From positions 45,239-109,238 of the forward strand of contig JAHBMJ010001472.1 in assembly GCA_018398765.1 (NCBI GenBank): a DNA stretch of 64,000 nt. Reading direction: 5' to 3'. Under the pieces are notes generated by a model, which worked only from the letters and a program-made list of their open reading frames with translations, searched no databases and was not told the origin of the DNA. Positions 34,562 through 45,086 of this stretch are shown piece by piece; position 1 is the stretch's first letter, and each line of letters begins with the position of its first letter. The translations under genes were made by a program, and so were the position numbers. The DNA is from Chromera velia. Lineage: Eukaryota > Sar > Chromeraceae.

Positions 34562-36815
34562 GATGCACGGGCAAGCAGACAGACAGACAGATAGATAGAC
34601 ACGTAGATACAACCACAGATAGACATGGAGACGGAGACAGGCAGAGGAGCCGAGAGGAGTGTACCGTCCTCGAGATTGAGACAGACACTGAGCTGTGGTG
34701 AAGAGCGACCGGAACCGTGTATGGATGGATGTATCGATGTGTTGATGGATCGATGCGCACGTGGATGGACTCGCACGTCTGCACACAGAGACGCATCTTA
34801 GAAAAGCTGGATAGACACAAAACAGGGGGTACCGTCTTCTTGACCTATCTCTCTCTTCCCTCCTTCCCGTCCCTGATTTCCGGTCAGTGGCTGGGTGCAT
34901 ATTTAGAGTCTTTGTGCTGAATTCGTTTTTGTGAGTGAGTGTTGCAGAATGGTGGTGGACGCAGTGCCGGGGTCGACAGTTGACTCTGTGATTGTGAAGT
35001 GGAGCTACAAGGGGCACCCGGTCAAGATTCATGACACAGCGGGGATGACGAGGGGATGGAGGGTGAGGGGAAATGAACTGGAGGTCGAGGCCGCAAGACA
35101 GACGCTGAGATGTATCCGGGCATCGCAAGTCGGTGACAGAATTTGAAAGGCTTGCAAGGCTTCTTTGTCTCTTCTTTTTTTCTTTTGCTGTGTGTCTCCT
35201 GGGCGCTCTGATATACTTTTTTTGTTCATGGCGTTTGTTTTCCGTCCCTTTTCTCTCAGTCCGCTTGTATTGTTCCTCCTGAAAATTTCCGTTTCCGGCT
35301 GGCGCCTGAGGGCCTTCTTTGCTACGTCACGGAGGTTTTTGCATTGATTTTCATAAGGAATTCTTTTTCGTGAATCTTATGAGATATTCTTTTAAAGAAT
35401 TCTGTATGAAAATAAATGCGGGTCCTCTTTGATACGTCACGGAGGTCTCTTTCGTGCCAAAGACCTGTTGGAACAACACAGACGGAAAGGCAGTGAAACA
35501 AGGAGGCATGCAGGCAGGCAGAGGCATGCCGGCAAGCCTCATAGAACGGTTTGTCCGTGCTCTCCGTTTCCCCTGTTTGATGTCGGATGCTCTTTCTCGA
35601 AGGAAGCTGGAGTTGCGCAGCAGAGCCCTGACAATGTGCATGCATGCCTGTGGATGCATGAGTGTGTATGTGTTTGATGCACGAGTGTTTTTGCATATGC
35701 CTCTGCAGGTTTGTGTGCTTTGTGTGGATGCGACTGACCGAGAGTGAGTTCTTTCTTTTTCCTTTCTTTAAGTTTCTCCTGTTTCACTCCTATGTCTCTT
35801 GCTTATTCCTTTCTTCCATTGGTTCCTCCCCCCTTTTTTCTCCGTATTTCCCGCAATATTTTTTGTTCTCTGATTATCCGCTTCGTGTATGCAGTGGTCA
35901 CCTGGGTCGATTCGACTTGCAAGTCGGCCACATGGTGACAGAGAAGGAGTGGCGGGTCCTCGTGCTGGCCATTACGAAATGGGATTTAGTGGACGACGGG
36001 GAGAAAGAGAAGTGAGTGAGTGGGTTGGGTTGCACAAGGAGGGGATAGGACAGGAAAAAGAGAAATCGAGGCATCTCCTCCTTTGAAAGAGCGTGAGAGA
36101 GAGGGAGGGAAGCTTTCTTGGAAGGGAAACACTTCAGAAGAGATTGAAGCTCCGATGTGACCGAAAAAAAGATTTTTTGGAATCCGGTGATATGAGAAAG
36201 AAAGAGGGGACAAAGACATGAGAGAGAATGAAATCAGAGAAGCGACGGAGATTGAGTGAGACCGTGGAAAGGAAGGAAGGATGAAACGAAGAAACCCAAA
36301 AGATTTGAAGTCCAGAACTACACTCCCTTCTCTTCTTCCTTCCCATGGAACCCTACAGAATCGTCCAGAGAGTGCTGGACCAGGCGAAGGCCTTTCTCTC
36401 CCAGGTTAAGGGGATGCCGATCGTCTTTGTGTCCTCTCACCAGGGACAAAATTTGGAACTTTTGATGAATAAAATCATGGTGGGTCAGGTGGGCGGGCAC
36501 TGTTCCCCTTATGTTCTCCACAACTCTCCATCCATAAGCGAACAGGCATGTGGGAAGAAAGTCTCTTTCAGGCATTTTGTTGATTTTGTGATGAATTGTT
36601 CCCATTTGACTTCTTCAAAAGAGTGCAGAGAAAAGGGAATCTACGTGTCCTTTCTCTTTTTTTACTTGTTTTCCTTTCTTTTTCATTCTTCCCTCTTAGC
36701 CATTATCCATCCCGGACCGTCCTTCCATCCGAAGGAGAGTGCCGGCATGTAAGCCGCGTGGTTACTTCATCTGGCCTCCTACACGCTCGCTTTTACGTCT
36801 CTTTCTCTTTCTCTT

Positions 36816-36863
<48 letters not shown>

Positions 36864-38306
36864 TGTGTGTCTGTCTGAGAGGCAGGCCGTGTACCGCCGC
36901 TGGAATGCCCGTGTGCCCACGACGAGGCTGAACAAATGGCTGAGGGAGTTCACTGAGAGGTTCCCCCCACCCTGGAGGAAGGGGACGAAGGCCAACATCA
37001 AGTTCGCATGCCAAGTCAGTGTCCTTCGACAGTTCTTACGTTTTTCTTCAGTGCGTGCGTAAAGTCTTCCCATCATGCGATTGAGGGAGTCTACCCGTTT
37101 GACCGCACGGAAAATGGCCGCACAACGTTGACATTTCAGTACATAACGACGTCTTTGTGCATGCATTTCAGCGTGCAAGATTGTGCGTGCGGTTTTGCAC
37201 ACAGGTGAAGACCCGTCCTCCCACTTTCGTTTTGTGGAGTTCGATGTACTCGAAGTACCCCCCAAATTACCTCCGAAGACTTCTGAACAACATTCGGGAG
37301 GAGTTCAACCTGCCGGTCGGTAGCGTGGTGGATGGGATCGCGTGTTGTGTGGGTGATTTTCTCGTTCTGCGCGCTCAACTGAAAGCCAAAGAAAACTGAG
37401 AGCGCGAATGCATAAAAGAGAGCTGCTTGAGGTCACGTAGCTCGAGCTCAGATTTCCTGCGTGCCTCCCGATCACTTTCGTCGGATTCCTGCTTGCCAGC
37501 TTGCTCAGCGACGAAGATGGACACCAGATAGACAGGACAGACACCTCTTTTTGTCATTGTCTCTCCACCACTCTGCTCATCGAAATCGATCAGTTCTCAA
37601 ACGATTTCCATCTTTGTCTTTCTTCAGTCCCACATTCCCCTACTCACCCATTTACTGACTCGTTCACAAATTCTTTTCCTTCTTTTTTCTTCGATCATTC
37701 TTTTCTCCCTTCATTCCTATTTTGTGCTCTCAGGGTACGCCGGTGCGGATGTGCATTCGTTGTTCGAACATGCCGCCTGTGGGGAGGAGACTGTCGAAGC
37801 AGGAGATCCTCAAGTGGAAGAGGAGAGGGCCCACACAGGTCAGTCAGACCACAAAAGAAAAGGAAGGAGAGATCTTTCTTTGCATGACAAACAAGAGGAA
37901 GGAAAAGGGGCAAGACGCATGGAGAAGGAGCGATTTTTGTGAGAGATGGGAGCGTGCAAGGTATTCGACCCAAACGACGGTTTGTTTTCGGCACTCAAAA
38001 GATGAAAATGAGTGAATGTGCATGTAATGGAAGCTGAAGAAGCTGACGTGAAAGAGAATGAAGGCACACCGCGCTCGTCAATCTTCTTTTGTGCACAATT
38101 CAACGACTCTGCTCATTCCGTTCTCCGCACTTCTCGTTATCGATCTTTGGTGTGCGATCCATGAAAGGGAAAGTGCATAGAACCCATGTCTGCACCTGTC
38201 TCTTCTTGTGCCTTCGTGTGGTGGATGCGTGCAGCGAGAAGCAGTAGAGAATCTAGATCGTTACGGGAATGTCAAACAAGCAAAACACAGGCAGAAAACA
38301 TCATGA
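29708..38306 (+). CDS. der: EngA/Der double GTPase, ribosome biogenesis, probably organellar
   Basis: Seventeen exons: 29708-29917, 30639-30781, 30927-31047, 31265-31405, 31813-32001, 32264-32545, 32921-33538, 33906-34081, 34344-34442, 34948-35128, 35709-35743, 35895-36011, 36359-36479, 36886-37014, 37205-37315, 37734-37838 and 38235-38306. All phases agree; the product is 949 residues. Residues 1-70 are basic and Ser/Arg-rich, like a transit peptide. G domain 1 has GRANVGKS (80-87), DTGG (136-139) and NKAE (220-223). G domain 2 has GQPNSGKS (642-649), DTAG (689-692) and TKWD (759-762). A KH-like C-terminal domain follows (VKTRPPTFVL at 855, then GTPVRM at 892). In bacteria Der acts in 50S subunit assembly. 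The acidic linker of about 360 residues between the G domains is far longer than the usual 20-60. The last exon (ending KHRQKTS) is the least certain; reading through the donor at 37839 to a stop at 38015 is the alternative. Confidence 0.9.
30160..30266. repeat. (AT)n then (GT)n in Der intron 1
   Basis: A compound array of TATATG/TATA followed by about 50 bases of GT. It lies inside the first intron, between the presequence exon and the first G-domain exon. Confidence 0.85.
34528..34620. repeat. (GA)n and GACA/GATA arrays in Der intron 9
   Basis: A clean GA run (34528-34555) is followed by GACA and GATA tetranucleotides. They lie in the intron between the exon carrying the second P-loop and the exon carrying DTAG. 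Confidence 0.8.
36800..36870. repeat. (CT)n(GT)n tract before Der exon 14
   Basis: About 30 bases of CT then about 24 of GT form the pyrimidine tract region just upstream of the acceptor GAGAGGCAG at 36885. The simple repeat may serve as the splice-site pyrimidine tract. Confidence 0.8.
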
Positions 38307-38309
38307 GTT

Positions 38310-38655
38310 GCATCATTGTAAACAGTTGTTTATGAGGGTTGGTAAGGACCTGCATTCATAGATTTAGAACATGAACTTTTTCCTAATGAGTGACGAGTCG
38401 TTTGAATTGTTGATTTCTCGTATTTCTCCTGTATTCCCCTATTAGATCAAGCCATATATTCTTGTCTTAAAAAGTTTTATAAAAAAAATTTTTATATAAT
38501 TCTAGAGTTTTAATTATTAGTCCCTACAAAACCAGGTTAGATTCCCTGGGAATTTAGTGGAATTTAATGGAATTAATTAATTTACCCTTGGAATTTAGTG
38601 GAATTTGATGGATTTTAGTGGAATTTACCGTGGAATCTGCTCGTCGACATAAAGG
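38310..38655. other. Der 3' flank, AT-rich with TGGAATTTAG repeats
   Basis: No gene is seen. Several imperfect copies of TGGAATTTAGTGGAATTT lie between 38550 and 38632. Composition is AT-rich compared with the Der exons. Confidence 0.5.
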
Positions 38656-38659
38656 TTTG

Positions 38660-39188
38660 AAGCGTAGTTAAGTTATACTGTGGCAACTTTAGCGTGAGAC
38701 AACACTTTGAGAAACTTTGCATTCTAGCTGCATGCACGAATTGAACGATAAACTTGAATCCGTGCATGCATTGGAGTTTATATATAATTATCTTGACGTA
38801 GCCGCACTAGTAGCCACACTAGCCGGGCGCACGGATCGAGGAGTTGCGAAGTTCGACTTTTTGAAAGTCCCTATAAAGTTGAACCTGCTGAGTTTCCGGG
38901 GTCATCTAAATGACAATTAATCGGATCTGCACGCCGCGAGTATGATTGCAAAGGCGTCACATGCAGTCACAACAGTGAGCTGAATCGCGAAGTGCTGCGA
39001 GTAGCTGCGAGAAAGCGATCGAAGGCGCGAAGGCGGATGTCTAATAGCAATAAAGTATTCCCTTCAATAAGCTCTGCACGGACGAGAAGCCTTGACACCG
39101 TTTGACACCCGAGCGACTGAGTGTTCAAGGACAGAGGCATTGATTCAGTTCGGTATGAAATGCGAAAACGTGTTCGGATGCGTTTGGT
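38660..39188 (+). repeat. Truncated copy of the promoter and first exon of the membrane-protein gene
   Basis: This segment is a diverged copy of 40180-40674. Shared blocks include GTTCGACTTTTTGAAAGT, TTAATCGGATCTGCAC, TAAGCTCTGCACGGACG and the start region ATGAAATGCGAAAACGTGTT (ATG at 39155). Similarity stops at GCGTTTGGT; there this copy reads G|GTGAGT, a consensus splice donor, while the gene copy continues into coding sequence. No downstream coding homology was found. Confidence 0.8.
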
Positions 39189-39725
39189 GAGTAGGTAATG
39201 GACAGGCAGAGTGACTTGATAGGGGTATGGAGCAAAGAACGGACGAACGAGCAAAGGGACGGATGAATGGAGTGAACTTGAATAGACGAAAATCATAACG
39301 AATGAGTTTAATGAACAGGCCAGAGAGTGGACATTCGTGCCTACAGACACCTTCCCCGAGATTTCAGACCATTTCTGCCCATTGCAGGAAATTCATACAA
39401 TCCCATGTAAATGCACATTCACGTTACATATATCCATTTGGGTGCATTGCGTGGCAGGCTGTATGACTTGCTGCGTCGTATCGTTCCATCTGATACATAT
39501 TCAATTCTATTTACACTGGATCGGTCTCTGCCTGGGACTGCTGCGCATCCAGCAAACCAACATGCAACCACACGGAACCCCTAATTGTGTCCTTGTCCGC
39601 TTATTTGGCGTGGCAAAAACTCGCTTCAAAGTCAATCACATGTCATGTCAACACATGCCGTCGCATCTTGCATGCACAAGGCCAAGCAAACTTTTAACCC
39701 CTCTTATATATGCCGGCCTGCGCTA

Positions 39726-40070
39726 TCATGCTGAGGACGAAGGAATTCGGATATTTGATAGCGGTACCGCAAGTGCAAGCCTTTTCCCTCCTCCAATCCC
39801 ACCCCCGAAGTCGTCTGGACTACACTCATGGCTGATGTTTGCAAAAGGCCCTTTGGTGCAAAGCGATTCTGCCTCCGGGCCGAAGACGGCCTCCACCTTC
39901 CCTTCCGACCGGGCACCAATCGTACGGAAGTAGACAACCTGACCCACACTGAGCTCTTGCTCCGTTTTGGGCTGCCGCGCTCTTCGGAAATCCTTTCTTG
40001 TGAAGGAGGCTGTCGGAGCAATCGTCACTTGCGTTTCCTGTGAATTGGTTTCTGTGGAGGGACCCCCCAT
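39726..40070 (-). CDS. Hypothetical 114-residue protein between two duplicate copies
   Basis: The frame runs from ATG 40070 to a stop at 39726. A TATATATA word sits about 33 bases upstream. The middle part (SVGQVVYFRTIGARSEGKVE) has the look of a small beta-barrel or SH3-like module; the rest is Gly/Ser-rich. No family is recognised. It is antisense to a longer but less protein-like frame (39337-39933). It lies between the two copies of the promoter duplication and could have arrived with that rearrangement, or could be part of a mobile element. Confidence 0.35.
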   Translation of the reverse strand: MGGPSTETNSQETQVTIAPTASFTRKDFRRARQPKTEQELSVGQVVYFRTIGARSEGKVEAVFGPEAESLCTKGPFANISHECSPDDFGGGIGGGKRLALAVPLSNIRIPSSSA

Positions 40071-40102
40071 GATTTCGTCCGTTTTGAACCTCAAACCGGT
40101 TG

Positions 40103-40112
40103 TGACTCTCTC
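40103..40112 (-). promoter_or_regulatory. TATA-like element
   Basis: TATATATA-type word about 33 bases upstream of ATG 40070 on the minus strand. The spacing suits a short-leader promoter, but the downstream gene is hypothetical. Confidence 0.3.
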
Positions 40113-40179
40113 TTATATATATGACCCGACACACACGACTTTATCAGATGATGTCTGTCATCATGCGCAGCAAGTCACA

Positions 40180-40674
40180 CTGGTTGAAGCGTGGTTCAGT
40201 CACAACTTTAGTGTGAGACAAAACTTCGAGAAACTTTGCACTAGCTCTGCATGCATGCACGCGACTTGAATCATGTTGAATCCATATATGCGTGCGTCGG
40301 AGTTTTAAGCTTGAAGTGGCCGGGCGCACGGAGAAGTTGCTAAGTTCGACTTTTTGAAAGTGCCGCACAAACCTATTGAAAGAAGGCTTTCCGGGGCCAC
40401 CTGACGACGATTAATCGGATCTGCACACCGCGGGTGCATGCATGCGATTGCAAAGGCGTCACAATCACTATATATATATATATATATAGTGAAGTGAATT
40501 GAATGGCGAAGTGCTGCGAGAAAGTGATCGAAGGCAAAGGAGGTTGTGTCTTCCCTTCAGTAAGCTCTGCACGGACGGGAAGCTTTTGACACCCGAGCAA
40601 CTGAGTGTTAGGACAGAGACATTGATTCAGTTCGGTATGAAATGCGAAAACGTGTTCGGATGCGTTTGGTCAAC
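40180..40674 (+). repeat. Gene-proximal copy of the duplicated promoter/first-exon segment
   Basis: This is the second member of the duplication described at 38660-39188. It runs without a break into the 550-residue open frame, so it should be the functional promoter and 5' UTR. It contains TGCATGCATGCA runs at 40248 and 40435 and a perfect CTATATATATATATATATAG palindrome at about 40470-40490 that the other copy lacks. Confidence 0.8.
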
Positions 40675-42294
40675 AATTGCTCTCGATGTGTTTCGTCTTT
40701 GCAAAGACGTGCACTGAAGGCACCTTTTCTGACGGACAGCGTCAAGGCCCAAAGCGAAAGAAGCGGCATCTTCGATGTCCTTGAGGACTTCAGGGCTCCA
40801 GGATGGACGGTTGCCTTAGTGACTCTTTTGTGCATTGTAGGCGCGATTCATTTCGAGCCACCACTGAGCTTTGGTGTGGCTTGGAATGCCGTCACATGTC
40901 TTTCAATCGTGATGGCTTGGGGGCCTCTCGTGAAGTTCTATCGATGGTTTGCGTCGAGTGGCATTCTTCTGTCACAAATTAGGGGACTGGGAAGCCGTGG
41001 ACACGCGCCGTTTGGTTTCCTCCCGATGCCCGTCCTCTCCGTGTCGGCATTCAATCTCCTATCTTGGTTGCTCATCCTCTCTCTGTTAGTGTCAGCCTCC
41101 TGTGGCTTGATCGCGTCAGATGAGCAGCTGTCGTTTGGTGTACAGTCTTCGTTTCAGCAGGGGGCTCTTGTTGCAAGCTGGGCGGCTACTGGTATTGCGG
41201 CCTTTGGAAGCATCGTGTGGCTTTCTCAACTCTTCTGTGAGTCGACAGTAGGCCAACACAGTGGCTTTCCGATAGTGAACGTTTTAATCCTTCTCGCGTT
41301 AGCAGGAGATTCCGAATTCGCAGTCTTTCTAATTCGCGTTTTCATGGTGTCGTTGTACTTTGGAGCGGGGCTCGCAAAAGTTGGAGGGAGCTTTGTGGGA
41401 GGGAACAGGTGGAGTTCGGGCAAGACTCTGGAGGCGTCCGTCTTTCATGCGTTCTGGTCACGACCAGGGCACAGAGGCCAGCGTTCCATCTTTGCAAAGT
41501 CGCAAAGATTTGTTTTGACAACAAGGGGATCGGAGTGGTTCATGATGATGGGAAGCGTCGGGTCTCTTTTTTTCGAATTGGCAGCTCCTGCCTGCCTCTT
41601 TCTGCCTTCACTAGCGCCAGCCGTTGGCTTGATTGCGTGGAGTTTCCACTTTGGTGTTTTCTGGTTCGTCGGCATCGACTTCTGTTCGCACTGGACACCC
41701 GCTCTGATGGCGTTTGCGTTCTCTGCTGAAGCAAGATTACCGCAGTGTGCCGCAGAAGTATTGGCATGTGCTTACGTTGGGTGTCAATTAATAGCAGTTT
41801 TGACTTTAAACGAAGCAAGAGGGGGAACGGGTCCCCTCCCTTTCTCATGTTCTCCCATGTTTGCGATGCCTCAAGACCTTCTGAAAGACGATATGATCAA
41901 CTGGTTCACCCTTGTTGGAACGGACCTTCGAATGCCGGGCACCATGGGCACCGTGGAGTGGAGCGGTCCTCCGTTCTCCGTCCACTACCTTCCTCCAGAA
42001 GACTTGGAGAAGATGCCCTGGCCGGTTGCGTACGCAGGATCACTGAACTGCAGATTTGAGAGGGTGGAGCGGATGGTCGACCCTGAAATGCGGGGGCGGG
42101 TTTGTCTTTTTTACTCCAATGGAAAGTGTACAATTGATGCGGACCCGTCGTGGGTTCGTGCAGCTGATGGCCTGTACAGTTTTGCGCAAACTGAGATGTG
42201 TGGATCGCGCGAGAAGCATCTGTGTCCTGTGGAGAGACGGAGAATTATTCACGAGGCTGTTGCACATCGGTGGAGTCTTCTTTCGTCCCTTTAG
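40642..42294 (+). CDS. Intronless polytopic membrane protein, HTTM/gamma-carboxylase-like
   Basis: One uninterrupted frame of 550 residues from ATG 40642. Multiple hydrophobic spans are evident, for example WTVALVTLLCIVGAIHF, SWLLILSLLVSASCGLIAS, FLIRVFMVSLYFGAGLAK and AVGLIAWSFHFGVFWFVGI. The segment YFGAGLAKVGG followed by NRWSSGKTLE, and the later PFSCSPMFAMP, resemble conserved stretches of HTTM (vitamin K-dependent gamma-carboxylase-like) membrane proteins; this is recognition by eye, not proof of activity. The C-terminal 130 residues are soluble. A second ATG at 40637 lies 5 bases upstream in another frame and yields only 26 codons, which could reduce translation. Absence of introns is notable beside the 17-exon Der gene and suggests intron loss, a retrocopy or transfer. 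Confidence 0.7.
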   Translation: MRKRVRMRLVNNCSRCVSSLQRRALKAPFLTDSVKAQSERSGIFDVLEDFRAPGWTVALVTLLCIVGAIHFEPPLSFGVAWNAVTCLSIVMAWGPLVKFYRWFASSGILLSQIRGLGSRGHAPFGFLPMPVLSVSAFNLLSWLLILSLLVSASCGLIASDEQLSFGVQSSFQQGALVASWAATGIAAFGSIVWLSQLFCESTVGQHSGFPIVNVLILLALAGDSEFAVFLIRVFMVSLYFGAGLAKVGGSFVGGNRWSSGKTLEASVFHAFWSRPGHRGQRSIFAKSQRFVLTTRGSEWFMMMGSVGSLFFELAAPACLFLPSLAPAVGLIAWSFHFGVFWFVGIDFCSHWTPALMAFAFSAEARLPQCAAEVLACAYVGCQLIAVLTLNEARGGTGPLPFSCSPMFAMPQDLLKDDMINWFTLVGTDLRMPGTMGTVEWSGPPFSVHYLPPEDLEKMPWPVAYAGSLNCRFERVERMVDPEMRGRVCLFYSNGKCTIDADPSWVRAADGLYSFAQTEMCGSREKHLCPVERRRIIHEAVAHRWSLLSSL

Positions 42295-42299
42295 AAAGT

Positions 42300-43600
42300 G
42301 TCACTTGATCCGTGAGGGGGGTGTCGGGGTTTGTTCAAGTTTGATAGTATTTCGAGTAATGAAGGGAGGCGGGCAAGAAGGTGGTTCAGAAAGAGTCCAT
42401 GAGGTCTGAGGCCAGTGCGGTGGTATCATTCGTGAGACTGGAAGTTCGACCTCTCTCTACTGGCTCAGTCTTGCTTTGTTCTAGATCCCTGTGTGGGGGA
42501 TCTGAATGTAGGCGTGCGTCTCCAAACGAAGACCTGCAGGAGGGAAACCGCGACTGCGGAGTGACTTATTGGACGAGCGTGGACATGTATGGACGTCTGT
42601 TTCAATGAAGGTGCACGGTCGTTTTGTCAATATAGCAGTGTTATGCCAGACTGTGATGTCGTGGGGGTGCAAACCGGGTGCGTTCATGCTTAGGTACATG
42701 CGTGCCATTGCGTAATCATTTTTCTAGTCATTTTTCAAGAGAGTTCAGGTGACGATGCCGCAAAGCGTGTCGCCCCATGCATTTTGACGTACGTACACAC
42801 AATTTCAGATCAAAGTCTTATACTTAAAGCTTTCAACTCTTTCTAGTAGATTATGAGAAATAGCCTCCAAAAGTTTTGGTTTGAAGTTGACTCCCGATCG
42901 AGTCGATCCCAAGGAAGGTCCCAACTTCAATATGAAATTTGATAAAAGTTAATTTATAAACACAATTTCTATAGGAATTTTCGCAACAACTTTCATTTAT
43001 AAACGGTGTGGAATCAAATTGACAAAGTTACATTATGTCATTATCAAACCTTTGAAATCACGCTTGATCAGGGGCTTGTTCAGTAGTCACTGTGTAAGTC
43101 TATGCTAGAGTCTATGTAAGTCAGTGTACCAGTGACTCGGAGTCACTGGCAAACTAACTTAAATTGTGTGCCAATTTTTTTAATTGCATAAATCCAAGGT
43201 AACAAATTCTATACTATGTATCAGAAAGCTTAATTAAGCCTGTATTCAGTTTTTAAGATCATTAAGTTTTAATTACATATTAAATCAAACTTGACGAAGT
43301 TTAAGTTCGAATTTAGCCTGGAGAGTCCGATTTAAATTTCAAAATCATGCACTGGCGGTGGTAATCTTGAATCTACTATAGTATGCTAGTCCTAGTGCTA
43401 GTCATGCAGCGCCGGTCTTAACTGTAGTTTACCTTTTTTTTTACGCATAATTAAAACTTCAGCTTAAGTAAGCCCGCTAGCAAGTCTAATGTTGGATTCA
43501 CAGTTTAATCACAGTTGGAAATCAATTTAAATTATATTTAATTTATGCTACACAGGAATTTTGACCAGTTAAAACGTAATTAAGACCTCCTAAAATTAAA
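42300..43600. other. 3' flank then AT-rich island, no gene
   Basis: The first 400 bases after the membrane-protein gene are of normal composition with no supported frame. From about 42800 to 43600 the DNA is AT-rich, with short direct repeats around 43090-43150 (TAGTCACTG, GTAAGTC, GAGTCACTGG). Nothing recognisable is coded. Confidence 0.5.
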
Positions 43601-43714
43601 AAAAAATGAAAACAAAACGAAATCTATTAGCGTCATGCATGGACTTATATAACTTCAGTTTGTCCGTTATAGTCATACTGACTGTGTGTACTGACAGCTG
43701 CTCGGGCAGCCGGT

Positions 43715-44035
43715 ATCAAAACACGTGCAAAGATGCGACAAGAATGGAACACTTACATCACTGGAAGTCTAGTATCATTGACGAGCACTGCAAGGATTTC
43801 AGAGAGCACTTCAAATTAACGGTCGAGCTTAGAGTCAGTGCCAGCGGTCATACAGATTGATACTACCGGCAGCAAGACTACCCAAGACACACGCAAGGAT
43901 GCACCAACATTGGAGGGGTTACTGCTGGAACTGTAGCACGCGCGCGGACACTACTGACACCAAGAACCATGTAATGATGCGCCGAGACTGGAATGGTCAC
44001 AACTGTTATACTTCTGGAATTGTACGTGTCACGAA
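43715..44035. repeat. Three diverged copies of a ~70-bp sequence
   Basis: Segments beginning near 43718, 43876 and 43958 share a loose pattern: CAAnACACnnGnAAnGATGC, then a TGG, then CTGGAAnT. Spacing is irregular. The frames across them are short, and I cannot tell whether they are decayed coding repeats or a local satellite. Confidence 0.35.
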
Positions 44036-44361
44036 CATTGGCACGTTACATTGCAAGGGTTCCCGGACCGGGGCTTCGAGACAGTCAAAGTGGGAGTGGC
44101 GACACTAGTGAGAGAGAGAAATCCAGCCCTCTTGCGCCATGGCGGCGACTTTTGAATCTGATTCTTCACAAGTCTGAGAGGACCATGTGTTGGTAAATCC
44201 CCATCATGATCTGCACCGTGGTTTGCTGTGGTTTTCCGCTCGATGACCCTCTGCAACACAGCCACGAATACCAAGTGTAAGTACTGAGAAGAAGAATCAT
44301 GCAATGTACTCAGCGGGTCTGGAGGCAATGAGTGTACCGTGAGTGACGGACCAGAAGATTT

Positions 44362-44517
44362 TTAGAGAGCGTAGTAGTACTCGATGGTAGGCACAAAAAC
44401 CACAGGGCGGTAAGACCACCTGTATCCCTCTCGGTGCATCCAGCAGTATGCACAACCTGGAGCCGCCTCACGCTGGCAGCGTCTGCCATTTCCGAGTATT
44501 TGCTGGCACTGAGACAT
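44362..44517 (-). CDS. 51-residue Cys/His-rich small zinc-binding-type protein
   Basis: The frame from ATG 44517 codes 51 residues; an upstream open extension to 44613 also exists. Residues 4-28 carry C4-x9-C14-x7-C22-x2-C25-x2-H28 around GRRCQREAAPG and CAYCWMH. This pattern (C..G.RC....YC..H) is shared by many tiny proteins of bacteria, algae and large algal viruses and is likely to bind one zinc ion. The remaining 20 residues are aromatic-rich (RWSYRPVVFVPTIEYYYA). The function of the group is not known to me. No intron is needed. Confidence 0.55.
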   Translation of the reverse strand: MSQCQQILGNGRRCQREAAPGCAYCWMHREGYRWSYRPVVFVPTIEYYYAL

Positions 44518-45086
44518 TGTCAAAAGGGACGTTGCAAGAAGTGTTCGTGGATTCACACAATGCTGAACCAGGCTGAGAGCAGGCGCTTTGCTTCTACAAG
44601 AAGTCGTATACATATGCGCACGGCCTTAGAGAAAGACAGTGCTCGATCACCAAATACGGCAAACCTTTGTATGGCTGTGTCTGGAAAGCAGCTGTGAACT
44701 TCTGTACGTGTGGAGCGATCGAATGAAAAGCTATGTGTCGATGTATATGCTGTGAGAGACTGAGCTAGAGTGCTCAGTGCTGACTGTTGCATGTGTTGAT
44801 TTAATTTTGTGTTGATTGAATTTGTGTTGCATGGTATTGCCATGTATTGCCGGGGCTCTCTGCGTGGGCCCCTCCTGCATGCCTCGCGCGTGCGTCGGGC
44901 GCTCCGGCATGCCACTGGAATCGGTGCATGCATGCACTATTAAAGTCGCGTCGAAAGCTATAGGAAAGCCGCTTGAGTTTCTCGTGTCAATGTCACCCTG
45001 TGGGAGGCGATCGATTATCTGGGCGACGTCGAGTGTGTGCGCGACTAATCTGTGACAAGCTTCTCGGGTTTCCAGCTCCTTCGAAG

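Noticed and set aside
34218-35128. 200- and 236-codon minus-strand Ser/Leu-rich frames
   Set aside because: They run across GA/GACA microsatellites of a Der intron and antisense to confirmed Der exons.
37316-37399. Der ending in LKAKEN at the stop near 37399
   Set aside because: It would miss the conserved GTPxR segment; using donor CCG|GTCGGT and the exon at 37734 restores it in phase.
39337-39933. 198-codon plus-strand frame
   Set aside because: It has His/Cys/Leu-rich random-looking composition, no motif, and overlaps a more protein-like minus-strand frame.
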